Origin: Neorhizobium vignae
Lineage (GTDB): Bacteria; Pseudomonadota; Alphaproteobacteria; Rhizobiales; Rhizobiaceae
Assembly (NCBI RefSeq): GCF_000732195.1
Contig: NZ_JNNU01000019.1
Location: 1-50,910, forward strand
DNA: 50,910 nt
Direction of reading: 5' to 3'
Shown here in pieces: positions 32,484 through 43,162 of the stretch. The translations under genes were made by a program, and so were the position numbers. Under the pieces are notes generated by a model. The model searched no databases, was not told the origin of the DNA, and worked only from the letters and a program-made list of their open reading frames with translations. Each line of letters begins with the position of its first letter. Position 1 is the first letter of the stretch.

Positions 32484-35400
32484 TTACTTGTTTTTGGCCA
32501 GCAGTTCCTTGACCAGCGCGTCGGTGATCTTGCCGTTCGGCTCCTGGCCGACCGAAGTCTGGAAGGCCTTGATCGCGGTCACGGTCTTGGCGCCCATCTT
32601 GCCGTCCGCCGTGCCGGCGTCGAAACCGCTCTTGTTGAGGATCGCCTGGATGTTGCGGATCGCCTTTTCCATGTCCACCGAAGCGGTGGTGAGCGGCTTG
32701 CCGGAAGCCCATTCGTCCGGCAGGTTGACGGAATTGGCCTTCGGATCGAGCGGCTTCACCTTCCACTGGTCGACCTTGGCGCGGGCGCTTTCGAGCTGTT
32801 CCTTGCGCATGGCGTTGCCCACTTCGTCGCGCTTCTGGGCGGCGTCCTTGTCGCCTTCCTTGGCCGCGACCGCGAACCACTTGTAGGATTCCTCGAGATC
32901 CTGCTTCACGCCGTTGCCGCGGGCAAGCAGGATGGCGAGGTTGAACTGGCTGTCGGCGACGCCGAAGTCGGCGGCCTTGGAAAACCAGGAGACGGCGGCC
33001 GCATAGTCCGGCTGGCCGGCGGCGCCCGAAGCATAGAGCACGGCCAGATTGTGCATGGCGCTGGCATTGCCGGCGTCGGCGGCCTGCTTGTAATAGGTCA
33101 TCGCCTTCGAAAGGTCGCGGGAAACGCCCGTGCCCTTTTCGAAGAGGTTGGCGAGCCGGTATTGCGCCGGCGCCAGTCCGCGGTCGGCGGCAAGTTTATA
33201 CCAGTTGGCGGCCTCCGAGAGATCGCTCTTGACGCCCTTTCCGTCGGTGAAGCGGGCGCCGATCTCGAAAAGCGCGTTCGGGTCGCCGGCAGCGGCCGCG
33301 TCGGCAAGCGACTTCGGCTCGATGCCGACGGGCACCACGATCGCAGCCGGGACCGCGGCCTTGGGAGCGGCCGCGAAGCTATTCTGGGCCGGAAGCGGGT
33401 TGCCGGCCGGCTCCATCACGGAGGGCTGGCCCGTCGTCGGGCGCGGATCGGTCAGATGGTTCGCCACTGCCGGGGCCGGCGCCTGTTCGACGGGTCGCGT
33501 CGGCGCGGCTGCGATATCCGCGTCGCTTTCGGCGCCGTCGGTCGCAGCCTGGTCCTCGACGGTCGGGATCCCGTTGCTGCCGCTCATATTGGCCGGTGCG
33601 GCCGGCCGCACCGGAGCCTCGATCGTCGGTGCCGGTGCTGCGGGAGCCTTCGTGCCGCTTGTCAGCGTCTTGGCGAGCGGCATCGCCATCAGCACCAGAA
33701 GCACGGCGCCGACGGCCATCAGGATCGGACGGCGATGCTGCGAAAGCATGGCGCCGAAACCCTTGTTGGCGGAAGCCTTGGCGGCTTTGCGCAGGTCCTT
33801 GGAGGGCGAGCCGCCCTGCGAAGGATCGGTTTCCTGGGCAGCGGCCTTGGCGGCGCGGCGGGCGGCCGCGATATAGTCGGCGCGTTCTGCGGCGCTCGTC
33901 CGGTCTGTATCGAATTCACCGGCGACCTGGCTGGCGCGAACCCGCTCGAGGATCTTCTTGACGTCGGGTGCGCCCGAGCCGGGCTCAAGAAGGTCGTTTT
34001 CGCGATCCGCCGGCAGCACGTCGGAGGGGTCAAGTGGCGGCGTCGGCTCGATGACGGTGCGGCCACCCTTCGGCGCCTCGGCCTTGCCGCCGGGCAGGAA
34101 GCGGCGGGAAAGCTCGGTCAGCAGGCTGGTCCTGGCTGCCTTGTCCCTGGTGGAGTTGTCCTTCGTGGCGGTTTTCGTGTCGGCGTAGTCGGCGCGAAGG
34201 ACCGTTTCGTCGGAGGGCGTTTCTTCCGGGGCCTTTGCACGGTGACCGAAGATCGCGGCCGGCTGTTCGTCCGCCTCGGCCTCCGCCAGCTCGTAGCGCA
34301 TCAGCTCTTCGGCTGTCGCGACGGAAAGCTGCGCGGCCGCCGGCATGGCCGGGGCAGGGCGGGTTTCGTAACGCGCCGGTTCCTCATGATGGCGATCCCG
34401 CTCCGCGTGAGCGGAGGCGACCAGCCGTTCTTCCATGCCGTCCAGGCGGTCGGCGATCTGCACCAGCGTGCCGTGCAGCGCTTCGAAGGTCTGGTGGGTG
34501 CGGTCGTCCGAATGACGCGTCAGGTCTTCGAGGTGACGGAGGTCCTCGGCAAGCGCCGAAAGTGCCGCCATGTCGGCGGCGGCGCCCGGTGTGCCCGCCA
34601 TGCCGTTGCGCGAATAGGCTTCCACCACCGTCTCGGCCGCCTGGCGGGCGGCCTCGATGATGTATTCGTCATTGGTCGCCATATAGCTTTCGAGCGCCGT
34701 CATGCGGTTTTCGAATTCGGCAGGAGGGGCGCCGGCACCTTGCTGCGGCTGGCTGATCAGCACCGAAAGATGGGCGATCTGGTCTTCGAGACTGCGAAGC
34801 GCGCCATCGTCGCCGCGCGGCGACGCCGTTGCCTCGTCAAGCCGGGCGGCAATGTCGGTGAGCCGGTCTTCGATCCGCCCGAAGGCGTTTTCGTCCATCG
34901 CCGACTGGGCCTGCGGCTGATAGGCGATTTCCTCGATCCGGCGGGCCAGATGGTCGAGCCGTTCGGCGAGCACGTCACTGACGCTACCCTGTTCCAGGCC
35001 GTCGATCTTGCGGGAAATATCGGCGAGATAGGCGGAAAGCTCCGGGTCCTGGGAAGGTTTCTGGGCCTGTTCCAGGATCAGCGAAAGCTGTTCGAGCCGT
35101 TCCTCCAGGCGCATCGCGGCCTGTTCGTCGGTGAGTTCCTCGATGCGGCCGGTCAAGGCCTCGATGCGGGCAGACAGCGCTTCGGTCGGATCGGACTGGG
35201 CATGGGTCGCCTGGCCTATCGCATCGATCTGGTCGGCGAGCGCGCTGATCCGGGCGTCCAGCCGCTGCAGGAAGGATTGGTCGATCGAGGCCGAGGCCGA
35301 GGCGCGGCTGCCGGCGGCAATCGCACGGCTGATCTCGTCCAGCCGCTCGTCCAATGTCGCGAACTGTTCGGCGATGACCGAATCGTTCGGCTGCATGCGC

Positions 35401-36407
35401 GAGCCGAGCTGTTCCATGGCGCTCGCCACCGTGATCAGCTTCTGTTCGAGCGCGCGGATCACCGGGCTGTCGCTCATTTCGCCGAGCTGGCTCTTGATGT
35501 CGTCGATGCGGTAGGCGAGCGAGACGAGCTCTTCGCGCAGCGCTTCGGAGTCGAGACCGTGGATGCGATCTTCGAGACCCTGCCAGCGGGTTTCCATCCG
35601 ACGCACGGAATCTTCGCGGGCAAGGCCGCCCATGACGGCCCGCAGTTCCTCGAATTCGCTGCGCAGGCCGACGGCCTCCGGCATTGCCTGGTGACCGAGC
35701 TGGTTGATGCCTTCGGCGAGCCGGGCAAGGTCGCCGCGCAGGTCCTCGGTAAAATTCTGGTCTTCGGCAATGGATCTGATCGAGCGGATTTCGGAGCGCA
35801 GCGCGGTCATCTCGCGGCCGACGCTTTCGGAAATATCCTGTTTCAGCTCCTGGCGCAGGCTGACCAGCGCCTGGGCGATGTCCCGCATGCCGTTGTCGGC
35901 TGGCTGTTGCGGCTGCTGTGCCGGCATGCGCGGCTGTACGGCCGGGCGGCGGGGTTCGTCGCGGCGCGGTGCGGGCGCGATCGGGCGCTGTTCGGCGTAG
36001 CGGGGCGTTTCCGCCCGGACGGGAGCCTGGCGCACCGGCGGGCGATAGGCTTCCGGCGGGCGCAGCTCGCTACGGCGGGGTTCGGCATAGCGGGGTTCTT
36101 CGCGGCGCAGCTCGGGAGCCCGCGGACGCTCGGGCCTGGCGCCACGGTCACGGCTGGCGTCGAGCATGCGCTGGCGCTCGCGGATCTCGGCAAGCGGATC
36201 GCTGGCGACTTGCGGTTCGCGATAGGCGGCAGCCGGAGCCGGCCGGCGCTGCTCGCGCGGATCGGTCGCCTTCGGCGTGCGGGCATCCCGCGCCGTGCCC
36301 GACATCAACCCCTCGATACGCGCCTCGAGCCCTTCGATGGTGCGGTTCAACGCATCCAGGGAAGAGCGGTCGCCGGGACGGGAAGGGGTCGATCGTGATC
36401 CGTTCAT
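32484..36407 (-). CDS. podJ: PodJ-like cell-pole protein with Sel1 repeats and peptidoglycan-binding domain
   Basis: The 1307-residue protein starts at ATG 36407. Residues 1 to about 880 are a long, charged, Glu/Arg-rich region with many heptad-like blocks (for example DALNRTIEGLEARIEGLM and ALSARIEALTGRIEEL), typical of coiled coil. A membrane helix follows (AVGAVLLVLMAMPLA, about residues 890-912). The periplasmic part has four Sel1-type repeats (ALFEIGARFTDGKGV, YRLANLFEKGTGVSRDLSKA, MHNLAVLYASGA, FNLAILLARGNGVKQDLEES) and a C-terminal peptidoglycan-binding domain (IQAILNKSGFDAGTADGKMG). This is the PodJ layout of alphaproteobacterial cell-pole organisers. Symbol assigned by architecture. 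Confidence 0.85.
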   Translation of the reverse strand: MNGSRSTPSRPGDRSSLDALNRTIEGLEARIEGLMSGTARDARTPKATDPREQRRPAPAAAYREPQVASDPLAEIRERQRMLDASRDRGARPERPRAPELRREEPRYAEPRRSELRPPEAYRPPVRQAPVRAETPRYAEQRPIAPAPRRDEPRRPAVQPRMPAQQPQQPADNGMRDIAQALVSLRQELKQDISESVGREMTALRSEIRSIRSIAEDQNFTEDLRGDLARLAEGINQLGHQAMPEAVGLRSEFEELRAVMGGLAREDSVRRMETRWQGLEDRIHGLDSEALREELVSLAYRIDDIKSQLGEMSDSPVIRALEQKLITVASAMEQLGSRMQPNDSVIAEQFATLDERLDEISRAIAAGSRASASASIDQSFLQRLDARISALADQIDAIGQATHAQSDPTEALSARIEALTGRIEELTDEQAAMRLEERLEQLSLILEQAQKPSQDPELSAYLADISRKIDGLEQGSVSDVLAERLDHLARRIEEIAYQPQAQSAMDENAFGRIEDRLTDIAARLDEATASPRGDDGALRSLEDQIAHLSVLISQPQQGAGAPPAEFENRMTALESYMATNDEYIIEAARQAAETVVEAYSRNGMAGTPGAAADMAALSALAEDLRHLEDLTRHSDDRTHQTFEALHGTLVQIADRLDGMEERLVASAHAERDRHHEEPARYETRPAPAMPAAAQLSVATAEELMRYELAEAEADEQPAAIFGHRAKAPEETPSDETVLRADYADTKTATKDNSTRDKAARTSLLTELSRRFLPGGKAEAPKGGRTVIEPTPPLDPSDVLPADRENDLLEPGSGAPDVKKILERVRASQVAGEFDTDRTSAAERADYIAAARRAAKAAAQETDPSQGGSPSKDLRKAAKASANKGFGAMLSQHRRPILMAVGAVLLVLMAMPLAKTLTSGTKAPAAPAPTIEAPVRPAAPANMSGSNGIPTVEDQAATDGAESDADIAAAPTRPVEQAPAPAVANHLTDPRPTTGQPSVMEPAGNPLPAQNSFAAAPKAAVPAAIVVPVGIEPKSLADAAAAGDPNALFEIGARFTDGKGVKSDLSEAANWYKLAADRGLAPAQYRLANLFEKGTGVSRDLSKAMTYYKQAADAGNASAMHNLAVLYASGAAGQPDYAAAVSWFSKAADFGVADSQFNLAILLARGNGVKQDLEESYKWFAVAAKEGDKDAAQKRDEVGNAMRKEQLESARAKVDQWKVKPLDPKANSVNLPDEWASGKPLTTASVDMEKAIRNIQAILNKSGFDAGTADGKMGAKTVTAIKAFQTSVGQEPNGKITDALVKELLAKNK

Positions 36408-36894
36408 GTGCTCGCTCGTTTCGACGTTGTCCCTGCGGGCTCTCGTCAACGGCCTTGTTCAGGGATAGCGAACTCCCACCAATCGGCCATAGATTAGAGA
36501 TGCCTTACGCAGGAATTGCCATTTCAGCGGATGCGGTACGTCTTGAGGTAAATGTACTGCGTCGCCATAGAGCCCACTATTTCCTTAAACGTAGTAAACA
36601 AGTCGTTAACCGTGACGAAAATTTTAACCTTTTCGGCACGCTCGGGGTGCTTTGCGGTGATGACGTTCTCCCCTGCCGGCTCTGTCTTCACGCCTTTCCA
36701 TCCAGCCTCGCAACTGCCCGGCCCGTTAAAACCTGCGCGACGGGGGCGACGGTGGTAAAGATCGGTAAAGTTCCCGTTGCATGCAATTGACGTTTACGCG
36801 AACGTCAATTAATTGTGGGAGAAAGAATGCGGATCTTTCCGAGAGCCGAAGGCACCGGGGTGATCTACCGACGAGGATTTGGAGGAAGCTCGAC
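36408..36894. other. Intergenic region between podJ and fadE
   Basis: Apart from the 26-bp inverted repeat at 36785-36810 I find no gene. The AT content is higher than in flanking coding DNA, as expected for two divergent promoters, with several TTAA-rich stretches (for example near 36600-36640), but no spaced TTAA-N7-TTAA CtrA site was found. Confidence 0.45.
36785..36810. promoter_or_regulatory. Inverted repeat upstream of fadE, MerR/LiuR-like operator
   Basis: AATTGACGTT (36785-36794) and AACGTCAATT (36801-36810) are perfect 10-bp arms around TACGCG. The site is 85 bp upstream of the acyl-CoA dehydrogenase start. The inner TTTACGCGAACGTCAA is close to sites I know for the LiuR-type MerR regulators of fatty-acid and branched-chain degradation in alphaproteobacteria. 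Regulator identity is inference; the symmetry is seen. Confidence 0.6.
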
Positions 36895-38688
36895 ATGCCA
36901 GTGTACAAGGCCCCGGTAAACGACACGCTTTTCATTCTCAACGATGTGCTCAGCCTTGAGCGCTACGGCAATCTGCCGGGCTTTGCCGATGCCACTCCGG
37001 ACATGCTGGAAGCGATCATCGGCGAGGCCGCCAAGGTGGCCGAGGACGTGCTCTTTCCGCTGAACCTTTCCGGGGATCAGGAAGGCTGCACCCGTCACGA
37101 CGATGGCACGGTCTCGGTCCCGAAGGGGTTCAAGCAGGCCTATGACCAGTATTGCCAGGCCGGCTGGATTGGTCTTGCCGTGCCGGAGGAATTCGGCGGC
37201 CAGGGCCTGCCCTATACGCTGCATGCCGCCGTCGGCGAATACATGTCGTCTGCCAACATGTCGCTGATGATGTATCCGGGCCTCACCCAGGGCGCGATCG
37301 CCGCAATCCTCGTGCACGGGTCCGACGAGCAGAAGAAGACCTACCTGCCGAACATGGTCGCCGGCACCTGGTCGGGCACCATGAACCTCACCGAACCCCA
37401 TTGCGGCACCGATCTCGGCCTCCTGCGTTCAAAGGCCGCCCCGCAGGCGGACGGCTCCTACAAGATTTCCGGCCAGAAGATCTTCATCTCCGCCGGCGAA
37501 CACGGCATGACCGACAACATCGTCCACCTGGTGCTCGCCCGCATCGAAGGCGCGCCGGAGGGCACCAAGGGCATCTCGCTCTTCATCGTGCCGAAGTTCA
37601 TGGTCAATGCCGATGGCTCTCTCGGCAAGCGCAACGGCGTGACCTGCGGCGCGATCGAACACAAGATGGGCATTCACGGCAATTCCACCTGCGTCATGAA
37701 CTATGACGAGGCGACCGGTTACCTGATCGGGCCTGAGAACAAGGGCCTCGCGGCCATGTTCGTGATGATGAACGAGGCCCGCCTCGGCGTTGGCCTGCAG
37801 GGCCTGTCGATCGCCGAGACGGCCTACCAGAACGCTGTCATGTATGCCCGCGAGCGCATCCAGGGCCGTTCGCTCTCCGGCCCCAAGGCGCCGGACAAAA
37901 AGGCCGATCCGATCATCGTCCATCCGGACATCCGCCGCTCGCTGATGACCATCCGCGCCTTCAACGAGGCCGGCCGCGCCTTCCTGCTGTGGACCGCGCT
38001 GAAATCCGACATCGCCCATCGCTCCCCGGATGCGGCCGAGCGCCAGAACGCCGACGACCTTCTCGGGCTCGCGACGCCGATCCTCAAGGGCGTCATGACC
38101 GACAAGGGTTTCGAACATGCGGTGATGGCCCAGCAGGTGTTCGGCGGCCACGGCTATATCGAGGAACACGGCATGAGCCAGTATGTCCGCGATGCCCGCA
38201 TCACCATGATCTACGAAGGCGCCAACGGCATCCAGGCGCTCGACCTCGTCGGCCGCAAGCTGGCGCTGAATGGCGGCCGCGCGGTCATGGCCATGTTCAA
38301 GGAGATCGGCGATTTCTGCGAGGAGAACCGCGCCGACGAGAATATGGCGCCCTTCACCAAGGGCCTCAAGAAGGGCTTGAACGATCTGCAGGCCTCCACC
38401 ATGTGGTTCATGCAGAACGCCATGGCGAAACCCGACAATGCCGGCGCCGGCTCGAGCGACTACATGCACCTCTTCGGCCTGGTGACGCTCGGCTACATGT
38501 GGGCCAAGATCGCCAAGGCAGCGCAAGACCGGCTTGCCGCCGGCGACGCCCGCGCCGACTACCTGAAGAACAAGCTGGTCACGGCGAAATTCTTCATGGA
38601 AAAGATCATGCCGGAAACCGCGATGCGGAAGGTCCGCATCGAAGCCGGCGCCGACAGCGTGATGGAACTGGCCGCTGACGCGTTCTGA
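36895..38688 (+). CDS. fadE: Acyl-CoA dehydrogenase, C-terminal-extended type
   Basis: The start ATG 36895 has GGAGGA eleven bases upstream. The 597-residue flavoprotein carries TGAIAAILVHGSDEQKKTYL-like N-domain text, TMNLTEPHCGTDLGLLRSKA (FAD-binding), GQKIFISAGEHGM, the acyl-binding ARLGVGLQGLSIAETAYQNA, MAQQVFGGHGYIEEHGMSQY and the catalytic base in TMIYEGANGIQALDL. It performs the first oxidation of fatty-acid beta-oxidation. The extra C-terminal part is typical of the long-chain-type bacterial enzymes. It leads the fadE-fadA-fadB cluster. A 94-bp piece of a second copy lies at 45480. Confidence 0.93.
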   Translation: MPVYKAPVNDTLFILNDVLSLERYGNLPGFADATPDMLEAIIGEAAKVAEDVLFPLNLSGDQEGCTRHDDGTVSVPKGFKQAYDQYCQAGWIGLAVPEEFGGQGLPYTLHAAVGEYMSSANMSLMMYPGLTQGAIAAILVHGSDEQKKTYLPNMVAGTWSGTMNLTEPHCGTDLGLLRSKAAPQADGSYKISGQKIFISAGEHGMTDNIVHLVLARIEGAPEGTKGISLFIVPKFMVNADGSLGKRNGVTCGAIEHKMGIHGNSTCVMNYDEATGYLIGPENKGLAAMFVMMNEARLGVGLQGLSIAETAYQNAVMYARERIQGRSLSGPKAPDKKADPIIVHPDIRRSLMTIRAFNEAGRAFLLWTALKSDIAHRSPDAAERQNADDLLGLATPILKGVMTDKGFEHAVMAQQVFGGHGYIEEHGMSQYVRDARITMIYEGANGIQALDLVGRKLALNGGRAVMAMFKEIGDFCEENRADENMAPFTKGLKKGLNDLQASTMWFMQNAMAKPDNAGAGSSDYMHLFGLVTLGYMWAKIAKAAQDRLAAGDARADYLKNKLVTAKFFMEKIMPETAMRKVRIEAGADSVMELAADAF

Positions 38689-38689
38689 T

Positions 38690-38750
38690 TTTGCGCCGAC
38701 GCTCCCTCCCCCTTGCGGGGAGGGCTGGGGAGGGGTCTTCTCTCCCGCAC
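38690..38750. repeat. Intergenic palindromic element in fadE-fadA gap
   Basis: The run CTCCCTCCCCCTTGCGGGGA and its neighbour GGGCTGGGGAGGGG form a GC-rich inverted structure that I know as a dispersed intergenic element in Rhizobiales. It may form a hairpin that tunes or partly terminates transcription between fadE and fadA. Copy number needs a genome search. Confidence 0.5.
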
Positions 38751-38794
38751 CGAGATTTGAGGCAATATAAATTGCCACCCAGGGAGATGACACC

Positions 38795-40003
<1,209 letters not shown>

Positions 40004-40009
40004 TGCCCT

Positions 40010-40110
40010 CTCTTCCGTCATGGTCGGGCTTGCCTCGACCATCCACGGCCCCGGGGAAAGGATCCTCGGGTCAAGCCCGAGGATGACGGAGAGGCAAGAA
40101 GGCCAGACAA
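40010..40110. repeat. Intergenic repeat in fadA-fadB gap (palindromic, REP-like)
   Basis: GGATCCTCGGGTCAAGCCCG followed by AGGATGACGG contains the inverted arms ATCCTCGGG and CCCGAGGAT around TCAAG. Elements of this sort recur between genes in many alphaproteobacteria. It follows the thiolase stop by a few bases and may stabilise or terminate mRNA. Confidence 0.6.
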
Positions 40111-40146
40111 GCGGCACAAAGAATTCAAGGGAAGAGGAATCCCATC

Positions 40147-42363
40147 ATGAGCACCTACAAGAACTTCACCGTCGAAACCGACGCGGACGGCATTGCTCTC
40201 GTCACCTGGGACATGCCCGACAAGTCGATGAACGTCTTCACCATGGAGGTGATGGACGAGATCGAGGCTATCGTCGACGCGACTGTCGCGGACAGTGCCG
40301 TCAGGGGCGTCGTCTTCACCTCCGGCAAGTCGTCCTTCTCGGGCGGCGCCGATCTCACCATGATCAAGTCGATGTTCTCGATGCTCGCCGAGGAACAGGC
40401 CAAGGACCCGGCCACGGCCGCTCAAAAACTGTTCGATGCCGCCGGGCGCATGTCGTGGCTGTGGCGCAAGGTCGAGACCAACGGCAAACCCTGGGTCTCG
40501 GCGATCAACGGCACCTGCATGGGCGGTGCGTTCGAACTGTCGCTCGCCTGCCACGGCCGCGTCGCCGCCAATTCCAAGTCGGTCAAGATCGCCCTGCCGG
40601 AAGTCAAGGTCGGCATCTTCCCGGGCGCCGGCGGCACCCAGCGCGTGCCGCGTCTGGCCAACGCCCAGGATGCCCTGCAGATGATGACGACCGGCTCGTC
40701 CCTGACCGCCCAGCGCGCCAAGGCCATGGGCCTCGTGCACCAGGTCGTCGAGCCCGCCGAGCTGATCAACGCCGCCAAGCAGATGATCAAGGACGGCCTC
40801 AAGCCCGTCGCCCCCTGGGACGAGAAGGGTTTCAAGGTCCCCGGCGGCGGCATCTGGACGCCGGCTGCCGCCCAGCTCTGGCCGGCCGCCCCCGCCATCC
40901 TGCGCCGCGAAAGCGCCGGCAATTATCCGGGCGCGCTCGCCATCCTGAAATGCGTCTATGAAGGCCTGCAGCTTCCCTTCGATACCGGCCTCAAGGTCGA
41001 GCAGCGGTATTTCACCGAAATCCTGCGCACCACCGAAGCGTTTTCGATGATCCGCTCGCTGTTCGTCTCGATGCAGGAACTCGGCAAGGGCGCCCGCCGC
41101 CCGGCCGGTATCCCGAAGACGGAATTCTCCAAGATCGGCGTGGTCGGTGCCGGCTTCATGGGCGCCTCGATCGCCTATGTGACGGCCGCCGCCGGAATTC
41201 CCGTCACCCTCATCGACCGCGACCAGGAAGCCGCGAATAAGGGCAAGGCCCATTCCGAAAAGCTGGTGGCCGATCAGGTCGGCAAGGGCCGGATGACCAA
41301 GGAAGAGGGCGAAAAGCTGCTCTCGCTGATCACCCCCACCCCGGATTACCAGGCGCTGTCCGATGCAAGCCTGGTTGTCGAGGCGGTGTTCGAGGATCGC
41401 GCCGTCAAGAAGACGGTCATCGAGGCCGTCGAAGCGGTCATCCCGGAAACCACCATCTTCGCGTCCAACACCTCGACCCTGCCGATCACCGGCCTTGCGG
41501 AGAATTCCAAGCGCGCCGATCAGTTCATCGGCGTGCATTTCTTCTCGCCGGTCGAAAAGATGATGCTGACCGAGGTCATCCTCGGCGAAAAATCGGGTGA
41601 CAAGGCGCTGGCCGTGGCGCTCGATTTCGTCGCCGCGATCAAGAAGACCCCGATCGTCGTCAACGACACCCGCGGCTTTTATGTCAACCGCTGCGTCTTC
41701 CGTTATATCAACGAAGCCTATGACATGCTGATCGAAGGCGTGCCGGCGGCGATGATCGAAAATGCCGCCAAGATGGCCGGCATGCCGGTCGGCCCGCTGT
41801 CGCTCAACGACGAGGTCGCCGTCGATCTGTCCCAGAAGATCATGAAGGCGTCGATCGCCGACCTCGGCCCCAATGCCGTCAAGGCGGAGCACATGGCGCT
41901 GGTCGACCAGCTGGTCGACGTGTTCGACCGCCGCGGCCGCAAGAATTTGAAAGGCTTCTACGAATATCCGGCCAAGCCCGCCAAGAAGTTCCTCTGGCCC
42001 GAGCTGAAGACCCTCTATCCGCAGAAACGGGCCGACGAGGTGGATGTCACCGTCCTGAAACAGCGCCTGCTGGTGACGATCGCGCTCGAAGCCGCCCGCA
42101 CCGTCGAGGAAGGCATCGTCACCGATCCGCGCGAAGCCGATGTCGGCTCCATCCTCGGCTTCGGCTTCGCCCCCTATACCGGCGGCACGCTCTCCTACAT
42201 CGACGGCATGGGCGTGAAGAACTTTGTCGCGCTCTGCGAAAAACTGGCCGCAAGCTACGGCCCGCATTTCAAGCCGACGCCGCTCCTGAAGGACATGGCG
42301 GCGAAGAGCGAGACGTTTTACGGGCGGTTTGACCCCTATGCGAAGGTGGGGGAGGCGGCGTAA
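40147..42363 (+). CDS. fadB: Bifunctional enoyl-CoA hydratase / 3-hydroxyacyl-CoA dehydrogenase
   Basis: The 738-residue protein has an N-terminal hydratase domain (VFTSGKSSFSGGADLTMIKS, INGTCMGGAFELSLACHGRV, GIFPGAGGTQRVPRLA with its acidic centre) and a C-terminal NAD-dependent dehydrogenase (IGVVGAGFMGASIAYVTAAA, EAVFEDRAVKKTVIEAVE, HFFSPVEKMMLTEVILGEKS, DTRGFYVNRC). It carries out the middle two steps of beta-oxidation and would pair with the thiolase as a complex. GGAAGAGGA lies about nine bases before the ATG. Naming as FadB or FadJ is a matter of clade; the domains are certain. Confidence 0.94.
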   Translation: MSTYKNFTVETDADGIALVTWDMPDKSMNVFTMEVMDEIEAIVDATVADSAVRGVVFTSGKSSFSGGADLTMIKSMFSMLAEEQAKDPATAAQKLFDAAGRMSWLWRKVETNGKPWVSAINGTCMGGAFELSLACHGRVAANSKSVKIALPEVKVGIFPGAGGTQRVPRLANAQDALQMMTTGSSLTAQRAKAMGLVHQVVEPAELINAAKQMIKDGLKPVAPWDEKGFKVPGGGIWTPAAAQLWPAAPAILRRESAGNYPGALAILKCVYEGLQLPFDTGLKVEQRYFTEILRTTEAFSMIRSLFVSMQELGKGARRPAGIPKTEFSKIGVVGAGFMGASIAYVTAAAGIPVTLIDRDQEAANKGKAHSEKLVADQVGKGRMTKEEGEKLLSLITPTPDYQALSDASLVVEAVFEDRAVKKTVIEAVEAVIPETTIFASNTSTLPITGLAENSKRADQFIGVHFFSPVEKMMLTEVILGEKSGDKALAVALDFVAAIKKTPIVVNDTRGFYVNRCVFRYINEAYDMLIEGVPAAMIENAAKMAGMPVGPLSLNDEVAVDLSQKIMKASIADLGPNAVKAEHMALVDQLVDVFDRRGRKNLKGFYEYPAKPAKKFLWPELKTLYPQKRADEVDVTVLKQRLLVTIALEAARTVEEGIVTDPREADVGSILGFGFAPYTGGTLSYIDGMGVKNFVALCEKLAASYGPHFKPTPLLKDMAAKSETFYGRFDPYAKVGEAA

Positions 42364-42574
42364 GGCGGCGGCAGTTCTGAGGAACCACGCCCCCAATGCT
42401 CGTCGTCGTTGACGGCTGCGCGGATATATCAGGCGTACTTTTGGGCGAAGAGCGACCCGTGCGCCTTTCGTACCGACAGGAGGCAGAATCGTACTCACGG
42501 TAGAGGCTTCCGGCGGCCATGTCCTGGCCGACCGGGATCCCTCATTGCCGTGCTCCACGCCGGTTGAGGAAAGA

Positions 42575-42853
42575 TTATCGCTTTGCTCCAGATGTATCGA
42601 TTTTCTCGGCAAGCCAGATCTTGATCAGCGACTGGTATGGGACATCACGTTTGCCAGCGGCGACCTTGATCTGTTCCAGAAGCGAGTTGGGCAGACGTAA
42701 CGAAATTGACGTGGACGACGGCTTCAGGTTCGGCAATCGCACTTTGGCTGCCTTGCTCCAGTCGACATGATCGGCGGAATCATGGTGTTCCCAATAGGTC
42801 CGCTCTTCGGCTTCCGTACTGAAGTGCGGCACGGGATCAGGCCTCCTGCTCAT
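42575..42853 (-). CDS. brnA: BrnA-type antitoxin
   Basis: The 92-residue protein ends with the ribbon-helix-helix part STSISLRLPNSLLEQIKVAA and YQSLIKIWLAEKID, the BrnA pattern. The N-terminus (VPHFSTEAEERTYWEHHD) is also typical. It overlaps the toxin gene by 17 bases, the usual brnTA order with toxin first. BrnA binds DNA at the promoter and neutralises BrnT. Confidence 0.86.
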   Translation of the reverse strand: MSRRPDPVPHFSTEAEERTYWEHHDSADHVDWSKAAKVRLPNLKPSSTSISLRLPNSLLEQIKVAAGKRDVPYQSLIKIWLAEKIDTSGAKR

Positions 42854-43139
42854 AATAGCTCCGCTCCTTCCGGCTCATATCCCGGGCGGAAATCACCCGG
42901 ATTGTCGTTTCGTTTGCTCGAAGCGTGAAGGTAATATGGAGCAACCTTCCGTCATCGGTGCGACCAAGCGCATGAATGCGCTGCTCTGAAAAACTATGCC
43001 TCAGATCGGGCACCATCAGCAGCGGTTCGTTAAAAAACACCTGCTCAGCTTCGCTCTGGCTGACGTCGTGTTTGTCGGCACTCTTACGGGCATTTCCTTC
43101 GTCCCACTCGAATCCGACAATCCGTTCCCAATCGATCAT
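42837..43139 (-). CDS. brnT: BrnT-type ribonuclease toxin
   Basis: The 100-residue protein has FEWDEGNARKSADKHDVSQS, EAEQVFFNEPLLMVPD, RIHALGRTDDGRLLHITFTL and IRVISARDMSRKERSYYEQE, matching BrnT, a RelE-like fold that cuts RNA. All conserved segments are present, so it looks active. It lies upstream of and overlaps brnA. An AT-rich inverted repeat directly before its start is the likely promoter and operator. It is one of four toxin-antitoxin loci in this window. Confidence 0.88.
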   Translation of the reverse strand: MIDWERIVGFEWDEGNARKSADKHDVSQSEAEQVFFNEPLLMVPDLRHSFSEQRIHALGRTDDGRLLHITFTLRANETTIRVISARDMSRKERSYYEQEA

Positions 43140-43143
43140 CGAT

Positions 43144-43162
43144 GTATATTGCCATAATATAC
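43144..43162. promoter_or_regulatory. brnTA promoter/operator inverted repeat
   Basis: GTATATT (43144-43150) and AATATAC (43156-43162) are perfect 7-bp arms around GCCAT, directly upstream of the brnT start codon at 43139. The AT-rich symmetry suits BrnA autorepression overlapping the -10 element. Inferred. Confidence 0.55.

Noticed and set aside
32474..32487. GTAAGTCGACTTAC palindrome at the podJ stop as a terminator
   Set aside because: The 14-bp symmetry includes the stop codon and would give a stem without loop or a following T run in the podJ direction.
33051..36398. An open frame of over 1,100 codons on the plus strand opposite podJ
   Set aside because: It is the antisense shadow of a long high-GC gene whose own frame shows Sel1 repeats and a peptidoglycan-binding domain. 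The antisense protein is Arg/Gly-rich with no domain.
40018..42612. An 864-codon open frame on the minus strand opposite fadB
   Set aside because: The plus-strand frame has every hydratase and dehydrogenase motif; the opposite frame has none and arises from codon bias.
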